Positions 1 to 11,839 of a DNA stretch of 64,000 bases are shown here, piece after piece (the first letter of the stretch is position 1; the number at the start of each line of letters is the position of its first letter). Origin of the DNA: Fragum whitleyi (taxonomy: Eukaryota; Mollusca; Bivalvia; Cardiida; Cardiidae). Location of the stretch: NCBI GenBank assembly GCA_948146395.1, contig OX411559.1, forward strand, positions 33,808,215 to 33,872,214. Direction: 5' to 3'. Made by a program: the position numbers and the translations under genes. Below the pieces are notes generated by a model. The model searched no databases and was not told where the DNA came from. It saw only the letters and a program-made list of their open reading frames with translations.

Positions 1-1924
1 TCTGTGTTTTTTGATCTTGAAAGTGCTTATGATACCACATGGAAGTATGGAATTATGAATGACCTCTATGATTTCGGTATTCGAGGTCGCCTTGCCTATT
101 TCATATCTGCTTTTTTGGATGAGCGCCAGTTTCGAGTCCGTGTTGGAGATACTTTATCTGATCCTCATGAGCAAGAAATGGGTGTTCCCCAGGGAAGTAT
201 TTTGTCAGTGACGCTATTTAGTGTCAAAATTAACAATATCGTTAAAACTGCTGTCCCTGGCGTGGAATGCTTTCTGTATGTTGATGATTTCTGTATTTGT
301 TACAGATCAAAACATATGTATACCATTGAAAGACAATTGCAACAAGTCTTGAACAATCTTTCTAAATGGTCCAATGAAAACGGCTTCAAATTTTCCAAGA
401 CCAAAACTAAGTGTATGCACTTTTGTCAGTCTAGGAAAATGCATCCTGATCCAGAATTGAAATTGGACGGGGTGCCGATTGAAGTTGTAAAAGAGTTTAA
501 ATTTCTAGGCCTCCTCTTCGACTCGAAACTTTCTTTCATCCCACATATTGACAATTTGAAAAATAAGTGCCAAAAAGCACTTAATCTTTTACGTGTTGTA
601 TCCAGTATGGACTGGGGAGCTGATAAAAGGGTTTTATTACGCCTTTACAGGACACTTGTCAGATCAAAATTAGATCCTTCGCAAACTTGATACTATTCAT
701 AATCAAGGCTTGCGCCTTGCTTTGGGTGCCTTTAGAACATCACCTGTCAATAGTATTTATATTGAAGCTAATGAACCTTCATTGAATCTTAGAAGGAACA
801 AACTCTCATTACAATATTATCTGAAACTAAAATCAAATCCTGCGAATCCGACATACAAAGCTGTGTTTGAACCTAAACACAGACGGGATTTTGATAAAAA
901 ACCAAGTGCAATACCCCCATTTAGTTTACGTTGTGAAGCAGATGTTAACTCTCTAGATTTTGATCTAGAGGACGTGGCAGAACATATTGTTCCTGATGAT
1001 CCTTTGTGGACGTCAAAAAGCCCCACGTTTCTTTACGATCTTGCTTCTAGCAAAAAGGATACAACCGATCCAACTGTTTTTAAAACAAAGTTTCTAGAAA
1101 TTAAAGAGAAATACGCATCATATGAAGAGATATACACAGATGGTTCTAAGAATGAAGAAAAAGTTGCCTCAGCCACTATATTAGAAGGCGAAAAATACCA
1201 ATTTCGTTTACCGAATAACTCTTCAATTTTCTCAGCTGAGCTTAAGGCGATTAATCTCGCACTCGATCATATCATCGAAGAGCGCTTTTCTCGCTATATT
1301 ATTTTTACTGACTCTTTGTCAAGTATGCAGGCTATTGAAAATGAGAAAACTGACAATCCCCTTGTCGTAAGACTACTTGACAGTATAGCTCAGCTTAATG
1401 ATGTTGATCTCGTTTTTTGTTGGCTTCCTAGCCACGTTGGAATTCATGGTAATGTAGAGGCAGATAAAGCTGCCAAGGAGGCATTATCACTCGAGATTTT
1501 ACCCTCTGTAGTGCCTTTTACCGATTTTAAACCTTTAATTCATGGTTTCATTCAGGAAGTCTGGAGGAACAGCTGGACTGATCCTGCCAATATTAATAAT
1601 AAGCTATTTTCTGTCCGACAGGATCTTGGCGATTGGTTGCCTGGTTACAGGTCAAACCGTCGCGAAGAACTTATCCTGACTCGCTTACGCATTGGTCATA
1701 CTTATCTTACGCACTCCTACCTTCTAAAAGGAGAAGATATTCCAATGTGCATTCCTTGCAGCTCCCCTCTTACTGTCAGGCATATTTTTATTGATTGTGT
1801 AGATTTCTCCTTTACAAGAGTTAGATATTTTAAAGTAGACAGTATGAAGGACTTATTTAACCATGTTAAAATTGAGCTGATATTTGATTTCCTGAAGGCC
1901 ATTAATTTGTTTAGTAAAATATGA
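1..1924 (+). pseudogene. LINE reverse transcriptase with RNase H domain (I-like group), broken
   Basis: This is the 3' part of a non-LTR retrotransposon ORF2, running in from the left edge of the window. The first frame (to about 690) has the RT palm with GVPQGS and the YVDD catalytic box. The second frame (about 690-1924) has the rest of the RT thumb, then an RNase H domain with TDGSK, SAELKA, FTDSLSS and the SHVGIHGNVEAD block, so the four acidic active-site positions and the histidine are present. It ends with a C-x2-C-x8-H-x4-C finger (CIPC...HIFIDC). The two frames meet near 680-690. There the text jumps from the residues RSKLD to a frame reading LRKLDTIHNQG, which suggests a short internal deletion with a frame change. 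RT plus RNase H without an LTR points to the I/R1/LOA-like groups; the exact clade was not determined. Confidence 0.88.
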
Positions 1925-2233
1925 TTTTATGTTCTTCTAAATCCATTTTGCCTTTAGATCTAAAAGTGTTTCTTTGTATTTTAACATTAATATTGAGTGT
2001 TCTTTTGAGCATCATTTCTTTTTTAGTTTTGAAAGTATAACTTATTTCTTTATATTTCTACCGTTTACATTTTTTTTATTTCACGATTTACAGCGATTTC
2101 TTTTTTATGCTATAAATATCTTAGTTTTTTTGTTATATATGGTCGTCGCCTTTTAAAATTTTAAAAGTTTTGCGGCCAACATGACCTTAGTTGTCGACGG
2201 GCCTTAAAACTCTATCCATTCATTCATTCATTT
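1925..2233 (+). mobile_element. 3' UTR and tail of the LINE above
   Basis: T-rich untranslated region following the LINE stop codon. It ends in GGGCCTTAAAACTC followed by a short CATT repeat (about 2217-2233), the kind of simple-repeat tail that marks the 3' end of many non-LTR elements. The tail gives the right boundary of the insertion. Confidence 0.6.
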
Positions 2234-2239
2234 GTGTTC

Positions 2240-3630
2240 GTTGCTATGGCAACGTGAATTCACATCCCTTAAATGAAGGCAATTTCAGAACATCTAAAGA
2301 GTCCTCAATTTACTGGATATTTGAACTCTAATTCAATATTATACTAATTTATAAAATTGCTCGAATAGAAATGGTTTCAAAAACCTGCAGGAAATAGCCT
2401 GTTGTAAATATGCACAAAACCCCATTTTTAGTCCTTGGATACGGGTATCAAACGCTAAGCAATCGGAATATTTCTTACTCTTTAATAAAGTTCAAACTTT
2501 CCTCTGTTTAATATATCAAAATTGTTGTGATGACCGGTTTCATATTTTAGGAAAAATGCTGCAAACTCACCCCCAAAATGCTCAATTTTTGTTTGTATCG
2601 GCAAATTACCAGGGCAACTATTAAAATTGTGTTCTTTTTTCTTGTATTCTGAAAGATCTCTTTTTTCTAACATGTAAACGTCCAGTGACTTAAAATAATG
2701 ATTTGAAAAAATGATAAAAATAGTTGCCATGGTAACAAAAATGCCCAATGATTTTTTGCGATTTTTGAAAGATCTCATTTTCTTAGAAATGTCCCAAGGA
2801 TCATCAGCGGTTCATCATGCTGCAAAAATTTAAAAAAATAACTCTGAAGTAACAAAAATAGCCATGTTATGAGCCATATTTACCGTTGTCAAGGTAACCA
2901 ACGTACACAAAAACTAAATAATTTGTATCTAAGTTCCTCCTTTTATTTTATAAATCCCATCTTCATACCAAATGCCAGTTGTACGCGAAGAAAAACAGGA
3001 AAATAAAAACAACATTTTGAGATCAATTTTTTAAAATAAGCCACACTTGTTGTCATGGTAACCAACCTTTTTGACACTTACTGACACAACAAAAGATCAA
3101 GTAAAAAAAATGTAGGTCCTAGATTATACAATACATACAAAATCAACCATCATCTTCATATAAAGACCAATTATAAAGCTTCAAAATGGCTTCATTTTCC
3201 AAATTTCCATGCTTTTAAGGTCTTTGCAATGGTAACCGGATGATCTGAAATCATTTTTTGTCAATTTCTTCTCTTATCATTAGTACCCTCCTGTATGTGA
3301 AATGTCATCAAAATCGGATACCATGTGTGCCAAAATTGTTTAAGTCGTTATAGAGAAAGGGTATTAATGTCCATATTCCAAAAAAGACACCAACAGTCCT
3401 TGTAAAATTTTGAGAAAAACGACAATTCATACTTTTATGTGTCAACAGTTACGTTGAGTCGACCTTTTACGAAAATAATTGAAAACAAAACGGCAGAAAA
3501 TGTCGCAGTTCAAACAGTCATCTTCTTATTAATGAGGGTTTTAATAGGTCACTCGATTCTTTGATTCACTGCAGGGATCATGAAACTATTATGATTGGTG
3601 TTATTGTTTCGTTGCCTACAGGTAACCTCC
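2240..3630. repeat. Degenerate ~165-bp tandem array carrying X-box-like palindromes
   Basis: No gene is seen here. Imperfect palindromes of the form GTTGYCATGGTAAC recur at 2240-2253, 2723-2736, 2885-2898, 3049-3062 and 3223-3236, with looser forms at 2605-2617 and 3611-3626. The four central copies are 162-174 bp apart. Text between them is similar in phrasing (for example CATCTTCATA...AAA...CCA blocks near 2957 and 3150), so this is best read as an old tandem repeat with one palindrome per unit. The motif matches the general shape of RFX (X-box) sites, but a regulatory role is only a guess. It lies downstream of the receptor gene. Confidence 0.5.
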
Positions 3631-3967
3631 ATAACAACAACAAAAGTTTTATCGTTTCTTATATATTAAGACCAAGCGCAAATCGGACAAGTGTCTTGAA
3701 TATTTTGATACATTTTATCGGAGCAACTTAGGCTAAAGTATACAAAATGGATGAGTCCTCAAATAGAGAATTTTAGATGTTGCTAAAAATATGAGATATT
3801 CACAAGTCAAGGATAGATAGTCACACTGAAGGCTTTCAATTGACATAAACATGTATAGCATACCCCCTTTTAACCATTGACTCCAATAATAAACGTAGTC
3901 TTTATAAACATGTAGATGATATATGTGTTTTTATATATAAGGATTTCTTTAATTATATGAATTTTGA

Positions 3968-5072
3968 TTATTTTCGAGGATAAAGTATCCAGTTTTTGTT
4001 GTTATTGAAGGTAGTTTGCAATGAACCATCGTTTGTCCTCCAAAAAGAACTGTTACTTGAATTGAAATATCTCCTTGGCGAAAACCCTTCTTCCAATTGA
4101 GCAATTGGGATTGAGGATTGTGACACAATTCTGTTATCACTTTGTTGTGCCCTTTGACATGAGCCCACATTTTCTTTTCTAGAAAATAACGAAGAGTCTG
4201 CGTTTTCAATGGGTGTCCTTATATTTTGACAACTCGAGATAAACTTGTCAACTTCTTCTACACAATCTTCTCGTTCGATTAGGACAAACATTCCTCGCAA
4301 TTGTTCGAGTGTCACACCACGTTGTTCGGCACGATCAAGAATCTTTTCAGTTGGACTTTCAAGGTTTGTTAAAATTGGTATACATGCATTTAGATCCAAC
4401 TCATTAGCAAGATCTCTCCAATCAGAACCGAACATGTGCTTTGCGTCAAGGAGTAGTTTAAGTCTTTTTCTTAAAGCGTAAGGTATTCTTTGAACGGGAT
4501 TTTCAGTGTCTAAATCAAACCTATCATCTTTTGATTTGCCTGAGTTTGTTTTCACAACAAGCTGTAAACTCGAGCTATATTTATCAGGAACAGTTTCATT
4601 TGAATCACTGCCAACGGATTGATCAAATGTTGATGGGGTTCTACCGATTTCGCATTGATTACACTGATCTTGGAATATTTTGTTGTGACATTCGCTTGGA
4701 CCATATAGAAATGTATTAATCGGTCCTTGATCTGATTGTATATTGCACATGCACTCCTCGGAATTGACGTCGATGACTATTTTATCTAAATGATGCCTGC
4801 GGCACACAGGCTCGTCAATGGCTTTCGGCGTTAAATTGTCTTCACAAATTTGAATGATAACTCTCTGTCCGTCTTCCTCAAGAGTATCTTGATATGTGAA
4901 CAAATGTAAATTCATTTCGATAGCAACTGGACGGTTACTAGGATAAGTGTTTCTTGTTGCTATGCGACGGTAGCAAACGGATATATGCGGACACTGTCCA
5001 TGCCATATCTTTATAAATGAAATCTTATCCAGTGAATCTGGTTCAACTAACTCCCATTGCTCTGAGATATAT
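3968..5072 (-). CDS. UNC5-type receptor, last exon (UPA domain end, linker, Death domain)
   Basis: Terminal coding exon of a receptor with ZU5-UPA-Death architecture, as in netrin receptors UNC5 and their UNC5C-like relatives. The exon begins after a TTACAG acceptor at 5073-5075 and reads YISEQWELVEPD, completing the UPA domain. A polar linker follows, then a Death domain with FGSDWRDLANELDL, SPTEKILDRAEQRG and the VEEVDKFI helix. About 70 polar residues follow the Death domain, longer than the usual tail of UNC5. The acceptor phase (codon completed as AG|A) fits the donor of the preceding exon exactly. UNC5 proteins transmit netrin repulsion or dependence-receptor death signals; which applies here cannot be read from sequence. 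A family call is secure, orthology is not. Confidence 0.86.
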
Positions 5073-5106
5073 CTGTAATTAAAATCAAAAGCAAGAAAAT
5101 ACAATT

Positions 5107-5523
5107 ATTAACAACGTGAAATTGACATAAAAAATGAGTTTTGGAATGAATTCTGAATGATATTGAATGAGTGTGTGAAGCGAGGTTTGAATGAAACAAA
5201 AGGGAGAAAATTTCAAATTGCTATTTTCCTCCATGTTGGAGAAAAAAATTTCCTCCATGTTGGAGAAAAAAGCCATATTTATTACCTCCCTTTAAAAAAA
5301 TGTACGCATTTTCCAATTTGTTTGTCGACACGTACTTAATAGACGCTTTAAAATCAACAACAGCCAAAACGATCGTGAACAGATTTGATTAATTTCAATT
5401 AAATGTTTAACGTTTTAACAACTTCGAATTGTTTAAAAGATTGACATTTGTTTGGAATTAGTGAATGGAGCGCTGAGTGACCGATTAAGAATGTTTTTGA
5501 TCAATGTGAATTTCAATTTCACT
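5107..5523. mobile_element. TA-flanked MITE, family A (in receptor intron)
   Basis: Copy of the most frequent short element in the window. The family has ends CAGTTAA...ATCGTGAAATTGACA and its inverse, a GGAGCGCTGAGTGA segment near the right end, and a central inverted repeat around GGGAGGTAAT...ATATCGCTAATTTTGTTCA. This copy has a changed centre (a short GGAGAAAAAATTTCCTCCATGTT repeat) and lies between the last two receptor exons. Confidence 0.7.
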
Positions 5524-5634
5524 TCTTTATTTCAAAACCGAATATTTACAGATTTTGCTATTCGAGACAAACTATCATTTACCTGAGCATTCAAAATATT
5601 GAAAAAATACGATTCTAAAAGGCATATGAAATAC

Positions 5635-5777
5635 CTTGTTTTAGCGAACATATCCAGTATATTTCCATCAAACAGAAACACCTTCTCTGGACAAACCATC
5701 TTACCGCCAAACTTTGCCTCATTCTGAATCGCCCATTGTAGCGCACAAGGAGTTTTGTTCAGGAAATAAACTCTTAT
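5635..5777 (-). CDS. UNC5-type receptor, middle exon (start of UPA domain)
   Basis: A 143-bp exon between a polypyrimidine/CAG acceptor (CAG at 5778-5780) and an AAG|GTATTT donor (GT at 5634-5633). It reads IRVYFLNKTPCALQWAIQ and KMVCPEKVFLFDGN, the start of a UPA domain. Entry phase is 0 and exit phase is 2. Both match the neighbouring exons, so the three exons join without a break. It was placed by domain continuity and splice-site phase, not by transcript data. Confidence 0.8.
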
Positions 5778-6045
5778 CTGAAGAAGAAAAAAAAAAACAA
5801 ATTGTTCATTTAAAGTTATGAATTGGGTAGAATATACAAAAAAATAATCATATTTTTCCTTTAAACAAAACACTAGAAATTAATTCTAGCTATTGACTTT
5901 TTACCTAGAAACAGATTTAGGTATATATTGGTTACCTACCGTGATACTACTATATGCATAGGTCATGCATGGTATTACAACGGCGGTCAGTGAAATTCAG
6001 ATAGACAAGAAGAAAAAACGAAGGAAATCATTTTTGTTGAAAAGA

Positions 6046-6046
6046 A

Positions 6047-6102
<56 letters not shown>
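6046..6102. repeat. (AAT)n microsatellite
   Basis: About 18 AAT triplets in a row, inside the receptor intron between the middle exon and the ZU5 exon. The surrounding 5880-6390 shows no coding potential. Confidence 0.95.
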
Positions 6103-6105
<3 letters not shown>

Positions 6106-6390
6106 TCAAAGAATGACATTGATACGAAAATTACATTCGTTGTCTTGTACTAAACAAATCAAGATAAAACATTTAGCTTCATAGTATATTTCCACGATTT
6201 AATAAATATCCTGCGATTAAAATAGACATTGAGCTAAAATTAATCCTTGCTTGAAATCAAAAGCTTATAAGTCTTCGATGTCGTATTTCACATTCAAATG
6301 ATGACAACAGCCTACGAGACACCAACCGTTTGCACTTCTCATATCATTAAATAAAAGACCTTGTAAAACCGTTCCCAGGCCCAAGAGATA

Positions 6391-6786
6391 CAGTGAACAA
6401 CACCGTGAAATTGACAAGATGAATTAGTTTGGATTGCTTTAGGAAAGAAATTGAACGAGTGCGATGATCGAGTTTTGAAGGATTTCAAGGGAGGTAAACC
6501 ATATAATGGACGAAATTAGGGATACATTTTATCTCCGTTTAAAACGTATCTACGTAGTTTTTTTTATAAAAAATAATTGTTCATTTGTGGATACTTCCTG
6601 AATCGCATAGAGATAATCGGAAAAAATTCAATTAAAACGAAGTTGCGAAGCATTGTAAACTATTCAATGACATATATCCCAATGCTTACAGGGCGTTTCT
6701 GAATGGTATTAGTAAGGTTTCGGAATGAATGAATGGAACCTTGAGTGAGCGCTGTAGATGAGTGTCAATTTCACGATGTTTCTAAC
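6391..6786. mobile_element. TA-flanked MITE, family A, with partial second copy to ~6895
   Basis: Begins CAGTGAACAACACCGTGAAA and ends GTGTCAATTTCACGATGTTT, with the family's AAGGGAGGTAAACC block in the middle. A second, 5'-end-only fragment (GTGAAATTGATAATG...TTTTGGAATGAATTTTGAATG) follows at about 6815-6895. Both lie in the receptor intron. Confidence 0.7.
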
Positions 6787-7032
6787 TTTTCGAAGGGCCT
6801 GTATCATACTCCACGAGATCGAGTGAAATTGATAATGTCGATAATTTTGGAATGAATTTTGAATGAAATTGAGTGAGTAAGAGATTAGTTTAGTAGATAG
6901 ATAAGGTAAGTATCTGTAGATCACTAGGTAACTTTATATAGTGCAGCTGCATACGGCATATGTTTGCTCATATGTTTGCTCATCACTAACATTTCAATTG
7001 GTGGAAATTTTACGCACAGGCTCATTTCTTAC

Positions 7033-8225
7033 CTGGTGGTGGTTGTTCTCTTTCCGAAGTGGACATGCAAACACGGCGATTTGCAGCCATTTCTTTCCAA
7101 TTTGATCTCCGTAAGGCGCCTGAACGCATGTGTACAACGTAAATGTGTTTATTTTTATCGAGCATTCATCCGGAGAAAAGTAACACCTTCCAGTTACGTC
7201 ATCTTGATCGACCATTACGTTCCAGTCTTTCTGCACGTGAAGTTCCGTCTCACTACGCATGACCCGGATATGACGTGAGTTGTATGAACAATGGCGGAAG
7301 GTAAGAGTACACGGTTTGTTCAGATTCAAACCATGTGGTCCAACATATACCACCGGACTGACTAGACTTTCGTCACATTTCATTTCAGGATTATCACTCA
7401 AATCCCAGTTCAAAACCAAAAAGATAATTTCCATTCTACCATGATTTATTGCACCCCTTGGAACTTTTAAACTTATTCCCATGTTGTCTAAATAAAGCAC
7501 ACCACCATCGTGACCTACTAAATGCGTAACGCTTACTACAAGTTTTCCGCATATTTCCAGTCTTATACTCCTCTCTGTTAGAATATACAAATCCCGAATT
7601 GACGATCTATTGTCGATATCAGATTCTTGTTCACTTGCAGAATCTTCACTATAAAGAGGATTTGTTATGGTTTCGTTATTACTTGAAATCGGTGAACTTG
7701 CAGCTAAGAGTCGGCCATCTGAAAATCGAATGCGATCAGATTGAGTATGTCTTGGCGCCTGATCTGTGATTGGAGGCAATCTATCTTGCAATATATATCT
7801 CTGTCTATACTGTAAGCGCCTGTCGCAACTTACATTATACACTGGATAACTTGTTTCGTGGGCATTTATATCACTTGATTGATAGTATGTTGGCAAATAA
7901 GGGTTATGATTTGAATTGTTTATTGTTCTATCGGTTATTTGATCTTGACTACTATTTAGTTTTCGAAGTTTCTTTATGATGAAGTAAATTAACACAATTA
8001 TTAAGACCGTAACTAGAACAGCGCAAATAGCTGTGATTATCAATCCATAATGGTTCACTATTGGTGGCGTTGTAGTAGGTTTAGTGATCCGGGTACCCTG
8101 TTTAACAATCGGCGGCCAGTCATCATATTTGTCATCGGTATTCGCGTCTTTAATCTTCGGAGTTTCATTGCCATGATTGCTGTACTTGCGTAACCTAGGA
8201 CCTTTTTCTTTCCACATAGTATCAC
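7033..8225 (-). CDS. UNC5-type receptor exon: juxtamembrane segment, transmembrane helix, ZU5 domain
   Basis: Large exon encoding a short polar extracellular segment rich in Pro and Thr, one transmembrane helix (LIITAICAVLVTVLIIVLIY) followed by the basic stop-transfer KKLRK, a Ser/Asn-rich cytoplasmic linker, and a ZU5 domain with the hallmark GISLKVPRGAI and a HIRVMRS...CYFSPDECSI segment. It ends at a CAG|GTAAGA donor (GT at 7032-7031) in phase 0. The 5' limit is an inferred acceptor (CTGTAG at 8226-8231); an ATG at 8217 is also available. No Ig or TSP1 exon was recognised upstream in the window, so either the ectodomain exons are far away or this is a short UNC5C-like form. Confidence 0.82.
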
Positions 8226-8585
8226 CTACAGAAGACCTGGGGAACTGTTAATAAGAATAAGACCGCGTGAAAATAAATTTTGAATCCGAACTGCATCGCA
8301 ATACTCCTTGATAGTCGCAATTATATGAGATATATAAAGTGTTGTTTTCATTGATGTAGAATAACTGTATTACTGGTTTACTTTATGAATACGTGAAGCA
8401 GATCCATTCATAGCTCCTACATTTCATACCTCCATCAACACAAAAACTAACATTTTCATTTCATTTGACTTTTACCGAAAGAAATGAATGCGAACAATTG
8501 GATGATATTGGGATGCTTCTATGAACTGGTTTGTGTACACATAAAAAAAGCATTGCAGGCAATATCAGTACTGGTATATATTTTT

Positions 8586-9475
8586 ATGCTCCCGGAAGGG
8601 AGAGCATATAGCCGCCGCTTCGTCTGTCCGTCCGTCCGTCCGTCCGTAATTCCGTCCGTCCCCACCTATTTCTCCTTGGGCCCTTGGGCCAAATCAAATG
8701 AAACTTACCATGAGAACTCCCTATGATATAGTGATGATGCACCTGTGATGGTTTTTGGATTTGAGGCCTCGTCACGGGAAAAGGGGACTTAGGGTAAAAA
8801 ACAGTTTTTCCCAACTTTCTCCTAGTCTAACAGTCAGAATTTAGTGAAATTTCATATTTGAGTAGCAAATCAGATGCCCTTTACCATAAACTATTTAAAA
8901 TTTGTGTCTCAAAGTATGTCATGTAAAAAGGGGGTTTAATGTTTGTTACCTTTATGTTAAATGTATAAGATAACACCTTATTTGAATCCTTGCAATCTGA
9001 CCACAGAGCATATCTCCTAAAGTATAATAGCTATCAACTTGAAACTTTATGGGTGGAAAGATCTTATAGAGGAGAAGTGCTGTGCACAAGAACTACAACT
9101 CTTACTTGCATAATTTTGAGTTATTGCCCTTTGTTATTTTTGATACTTAGATTTTGTCTGGAGCATATCTCTTAAAGTATAATAGCTATCAACTTGAATC
9201 TTTATGGGTGGATAGATCTCATGGAGGAGAAGTGCAATACACCAGAACTAAAACTCTTGCTTGCATAATTTTGGAGTTATTGCCCTTTGTTATTTTTAAT
9301 ACTTGGAATTCATAGGAGGTAAATCTCTGACAGTACAAAAGAATCTTTAATCTATTAGGCTTCAGTTTACTATCAAGCTTTCGTGACGGGGGATGTCCAT
9401 GTCCTACGTGGCTCTTGTTTTTGTGACAATGCCTTATTCAGGGAGCATAATCCGTCTCTGACGGCACTTGTTTTA
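8586..9475. mobile_element. Non-coding element with CCGT run and ~155-bp internal tandem repeat
   Basis: Starts at GCTCCCGGAAGGGAGAGCAT, followed by a run of CCGT tetramers (8622-8662). It ends near CAGGGAGCATAATCC (9437-9455), so GGGAGCATA occurs near both ends. Inside, a ~155-bp unit beginning GAGCATATCTC is repeated in tandem (about 9005-9160 and 9160-9310). No protein is encoded; reading frames over the CCGT run give only low-complexity peptides. Elements built in the same way occur at 19.9-20.9, 42.6-43.1 and 48.4-48.9 kb. Confidence 0.6.
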
Positions 9476-9510
9476 ACTGTTTTCGATTTGCTGTTGGTTT
9501 TGGTTTATTT

Positions 9511-9735
9511 GTTTGAATATGTTTAACGCTGCTTTCAATAATATTTCAGTTATATCGTGACAGCCGGAGCACCTTACAATTCATTCCTGGAATTTCTCAA
9601 ACCAATACTACCGTTACACCTTATCTTAGCCTACAGCTGCTACCCCACATAAGTCTACGACTATCCACACAATGTGGAAGACAAAAGGAGGACAGGATGA
9701 GTTTTGCTGTCGGGAATCGAACCCAGACCTTATTT
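9511..9735 (-). mobile_element. tRNA-derived SINE, family 1
   Basis: Reverse-strand copy. The tRNA B-box (GGGTTCGATTCCC on the minus strand, about 9713-9725) is followed by the shared body (TAGACTTATGTGGGG, GGAATGAATTGTAAGGTGCTCC, TGAAATATTATTGAAAGC). The A-box end is lost. About 40% of the unit has diverged from the other copies by eye. Confidence 0.65.
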
Positions 9736-9809
9736 GCCGTTGATACATTACTACCCGTCACTTCTGCTATCACGTGAAGTAGTTTTCCTTTAAGTTCATC
9801 TGCAGGATT

Positions 9810-10210
9810 AAAAAAAAGTTGAAACATCGTGAAATTAACATTCCCCTCGATCAAAACCATTCTAATTGGCTCATTTACAACTCCAATCATTCATTCCAAA
9901 TACTGACTAAAAATAGCCAAGAAATCATTAAAAACAATTCGAAGTCGTTCAAAATGATTTCATTATTCTTGATTAACTTATTCCACGATTTTGGCTGAAG
10001 TGGTTTTTAAAACGACTGATTGGTACGCAAATACACACAAATAGGAAAGCACGTCGATTTATTAAAGAGAGGTTATAAATATCGCCAATTTCGTCCAACT
10101 TGACATTGAATTATCTCCCTTTGTAATCATGTAAACTCACTTCACTTTTGAATTCCATGCAAATCAGTCAAAAACAATTAAACTTGTCAATTTCACAAGG
10201 TTCTTAACTG
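9810..10210. mobile_element. TA-flanked MITE, family A
   Basis: Reversed orientation relative to the copy at 6391. Reads AACATCGTGAAATTAACA at one end and TCAATTTCACAAGGTTCTTAACTG at the other (10187-10210), with the TTATCTCCCTTTG block in the middle. Confidence 0.7.
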
Positions 10211-10257
10211 TTCCATTGAGCCCTGGTTGACGTCTGCTGGTTCCGACCTCTTTTTTG

Positions 10258-10535
10258 ATATGAGACCTGTCAGTCGAAAAGGAACTATCTGGGAGCTCAG
10301 TTAAATAGATTTGAAAAAAAATAATTTTCACGGTAAAAGTCAATCGGAGATCGGATTTCCGAAATACTTAAACGGATAGGTGGAAATGATTATTTCTAGA
10401 TTTTGAAAATCGGCCGAGTCCGTAAAGTTTCGGCCCTAGTCACCCTGCGCAGTACGCGCAATCTGACTTGGGTTGACATATTATGCACTACACAGAGGCT
10501 CCGCTTTCGCCTGAGGGATCAAATTTAACTCCAAC
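10258..10535. mobile_element. MITE, family B (palindromic CTAGTCA core), decayed
   Basis: Related to the better copy at 41325-41584. The left end GACCTGTCAGTCGAAAAGGA and the core CGGCCCTAGTCACCCTGCGC are recognisable, and the right end is degraded around CTTTCGCCTGAGGGATCAA. Confidence 0.5.
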
Positions 10536-10589
10536 CTGGACCCTTATCGGTTGTCGGGTGACATTTTATATCTAAACGATAACCCCTGT

Positions 10590-10835
10590 GAAAGGGCTCT
10601 ATGAACCAGGAAGTTGGAATCATTGGAATTAAGACTATATTACCCTGTCCATATAAACGACGCAAGGTAAATATATACCGCATAAGGTTTTACTCCTGTC
10701 TGAATCGTGCTAGTAAATTGGCAAATACATGTAATACCCTGCTATGCACGCATGAGCAAGTAAACACGATCAAAGCGGGGTACATTTTGCAAACAGCTTG
10801 CAATATTTTGTCATCATGAACGCAGAGCTAAGTTC
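10590..10835. repeat. Palindromic repeat, family C (CCCTGCT...AAAGCGGGG core)
   Basis: Contains TACCCTGCTATGCACGCA and GATCAAAGCGGGGTACATTTTGCA, partly inverted relative to each other, followed by TTTTGTCATCATGAACGCAGAGC. The same arrangement recurs at 12083-12205, about 13590-13680 and about 18440-18585. Confidence 0.5.
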
Positions 10836-11009
10836 TTAAGCTTTTACTGAGCCTATTGATGGGTTGTGTTCTTTTGAGAAAGCCGAAAAAACAATAAAAG
10901 AAAATTATCGTTAGGTAAGGTGTTCATTACTCAATGAAAATGAATTAATGAAGGGGCATTTTTCTAAGCTTCTGCGATTTAGTAATTCCGTTATCAATGT
11001 GTTATAATA

Positions 11010-11583
11010 TACACAAAGAAAAAAGTATTGCAATATCTGATTTTTACCGAAGTAGTTTTAAACAAAGATGAACGGTGGTAACTTGACGCAATTTATGCAA
11101 AATAATACATTTTCGGTAGGTCGAATAATTGGTAATAAAACTGAAAAACAGGACTTTTTTTCCAATTGTGCCAATCGTCATGAATTTTATGGCCCTTTAA
11201 AAAAAGAACATGCTTCAATCAATTATTTGTACATGATAAACTATGGTTGCATCGTCTGTGCTAGTTGTGATTTCAACCTACTTGTTGTCTCTAATCCAAG
11301 AGTGATCCACACACTTACTGTACAGCTAATATCGTGTACATGCAAAAGTGACGAAAATCACAGCACCCACTTTTCTCATTATACCCTGCATTATATACAA
11401 TATATGAACATGGTCATTACTATTGCAACATCTAAACCAACTGAGCACGATTTTGAATGGGAGGTAACTGTTCACATACTTGTCGACCAAGAATGTCCAA
11501 TAAATAATTGATATTCGGTCTTTATTGAACGTACATTCGTATTTACATACATTTAGATGTTGCAATACTTTTTTCTTAGTGTA
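11010..11583. mobile_element. DNA transposon remnant with 29-bp terminal inverted repeats
   Basis: Left end ACACAAAGAAAAAAGTATTG and right end CAATACTTTTTTCTTAGTGT are inverted copies with a few mismatches (11010-11038 against 11555-11583), flanked by TA. This is the structure of a Tc1/mariner-type non-autonomous element. The interior has one 147-codon open frame (11068-11511) with no recognisable domain. I treat it as chance or as decayed sequence. Confidence 0.75.
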
Positions 11584-11839
11584 TAGATCAATCGTTTACA
11601 TTCTTGTTTTAAGATATCACATTATAAGATAGGAAGAGAGTATTGAATGTGTTGCCGTTTTGATTGGCTGATTCGTACAGTGTGATTGGTTTTGAGTTTA
11701 GTGCGGATATTAAATCAACAAAAACACTCTTCATAACTTAATGAAATAAAAATCAAGCAGAGATAGTAAAGATTAAGAAGAAGAAACGTGGCTCTATAAA
11801 GGATCAGTCGGAATCCAATTGCTAACATTGTTTCGCGAA

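Noticed and set aside
5157..5339. Small frame with a repeated FLHVGEK peptide
   Set aside because: Comes from a short duplicated segment inside a MITE, not from a gene.
8484..8814. Frames with SVRPSVIPSV-type peptides on both strands
   Set aside because: Caused by the CCGT run of a non-coding element.
11068..11511. 147-codon open frame
   Set aside because: Lies wholly inside a TIR element, has no recognisable motif and overlaps an opposite-strand frame of similar quality.
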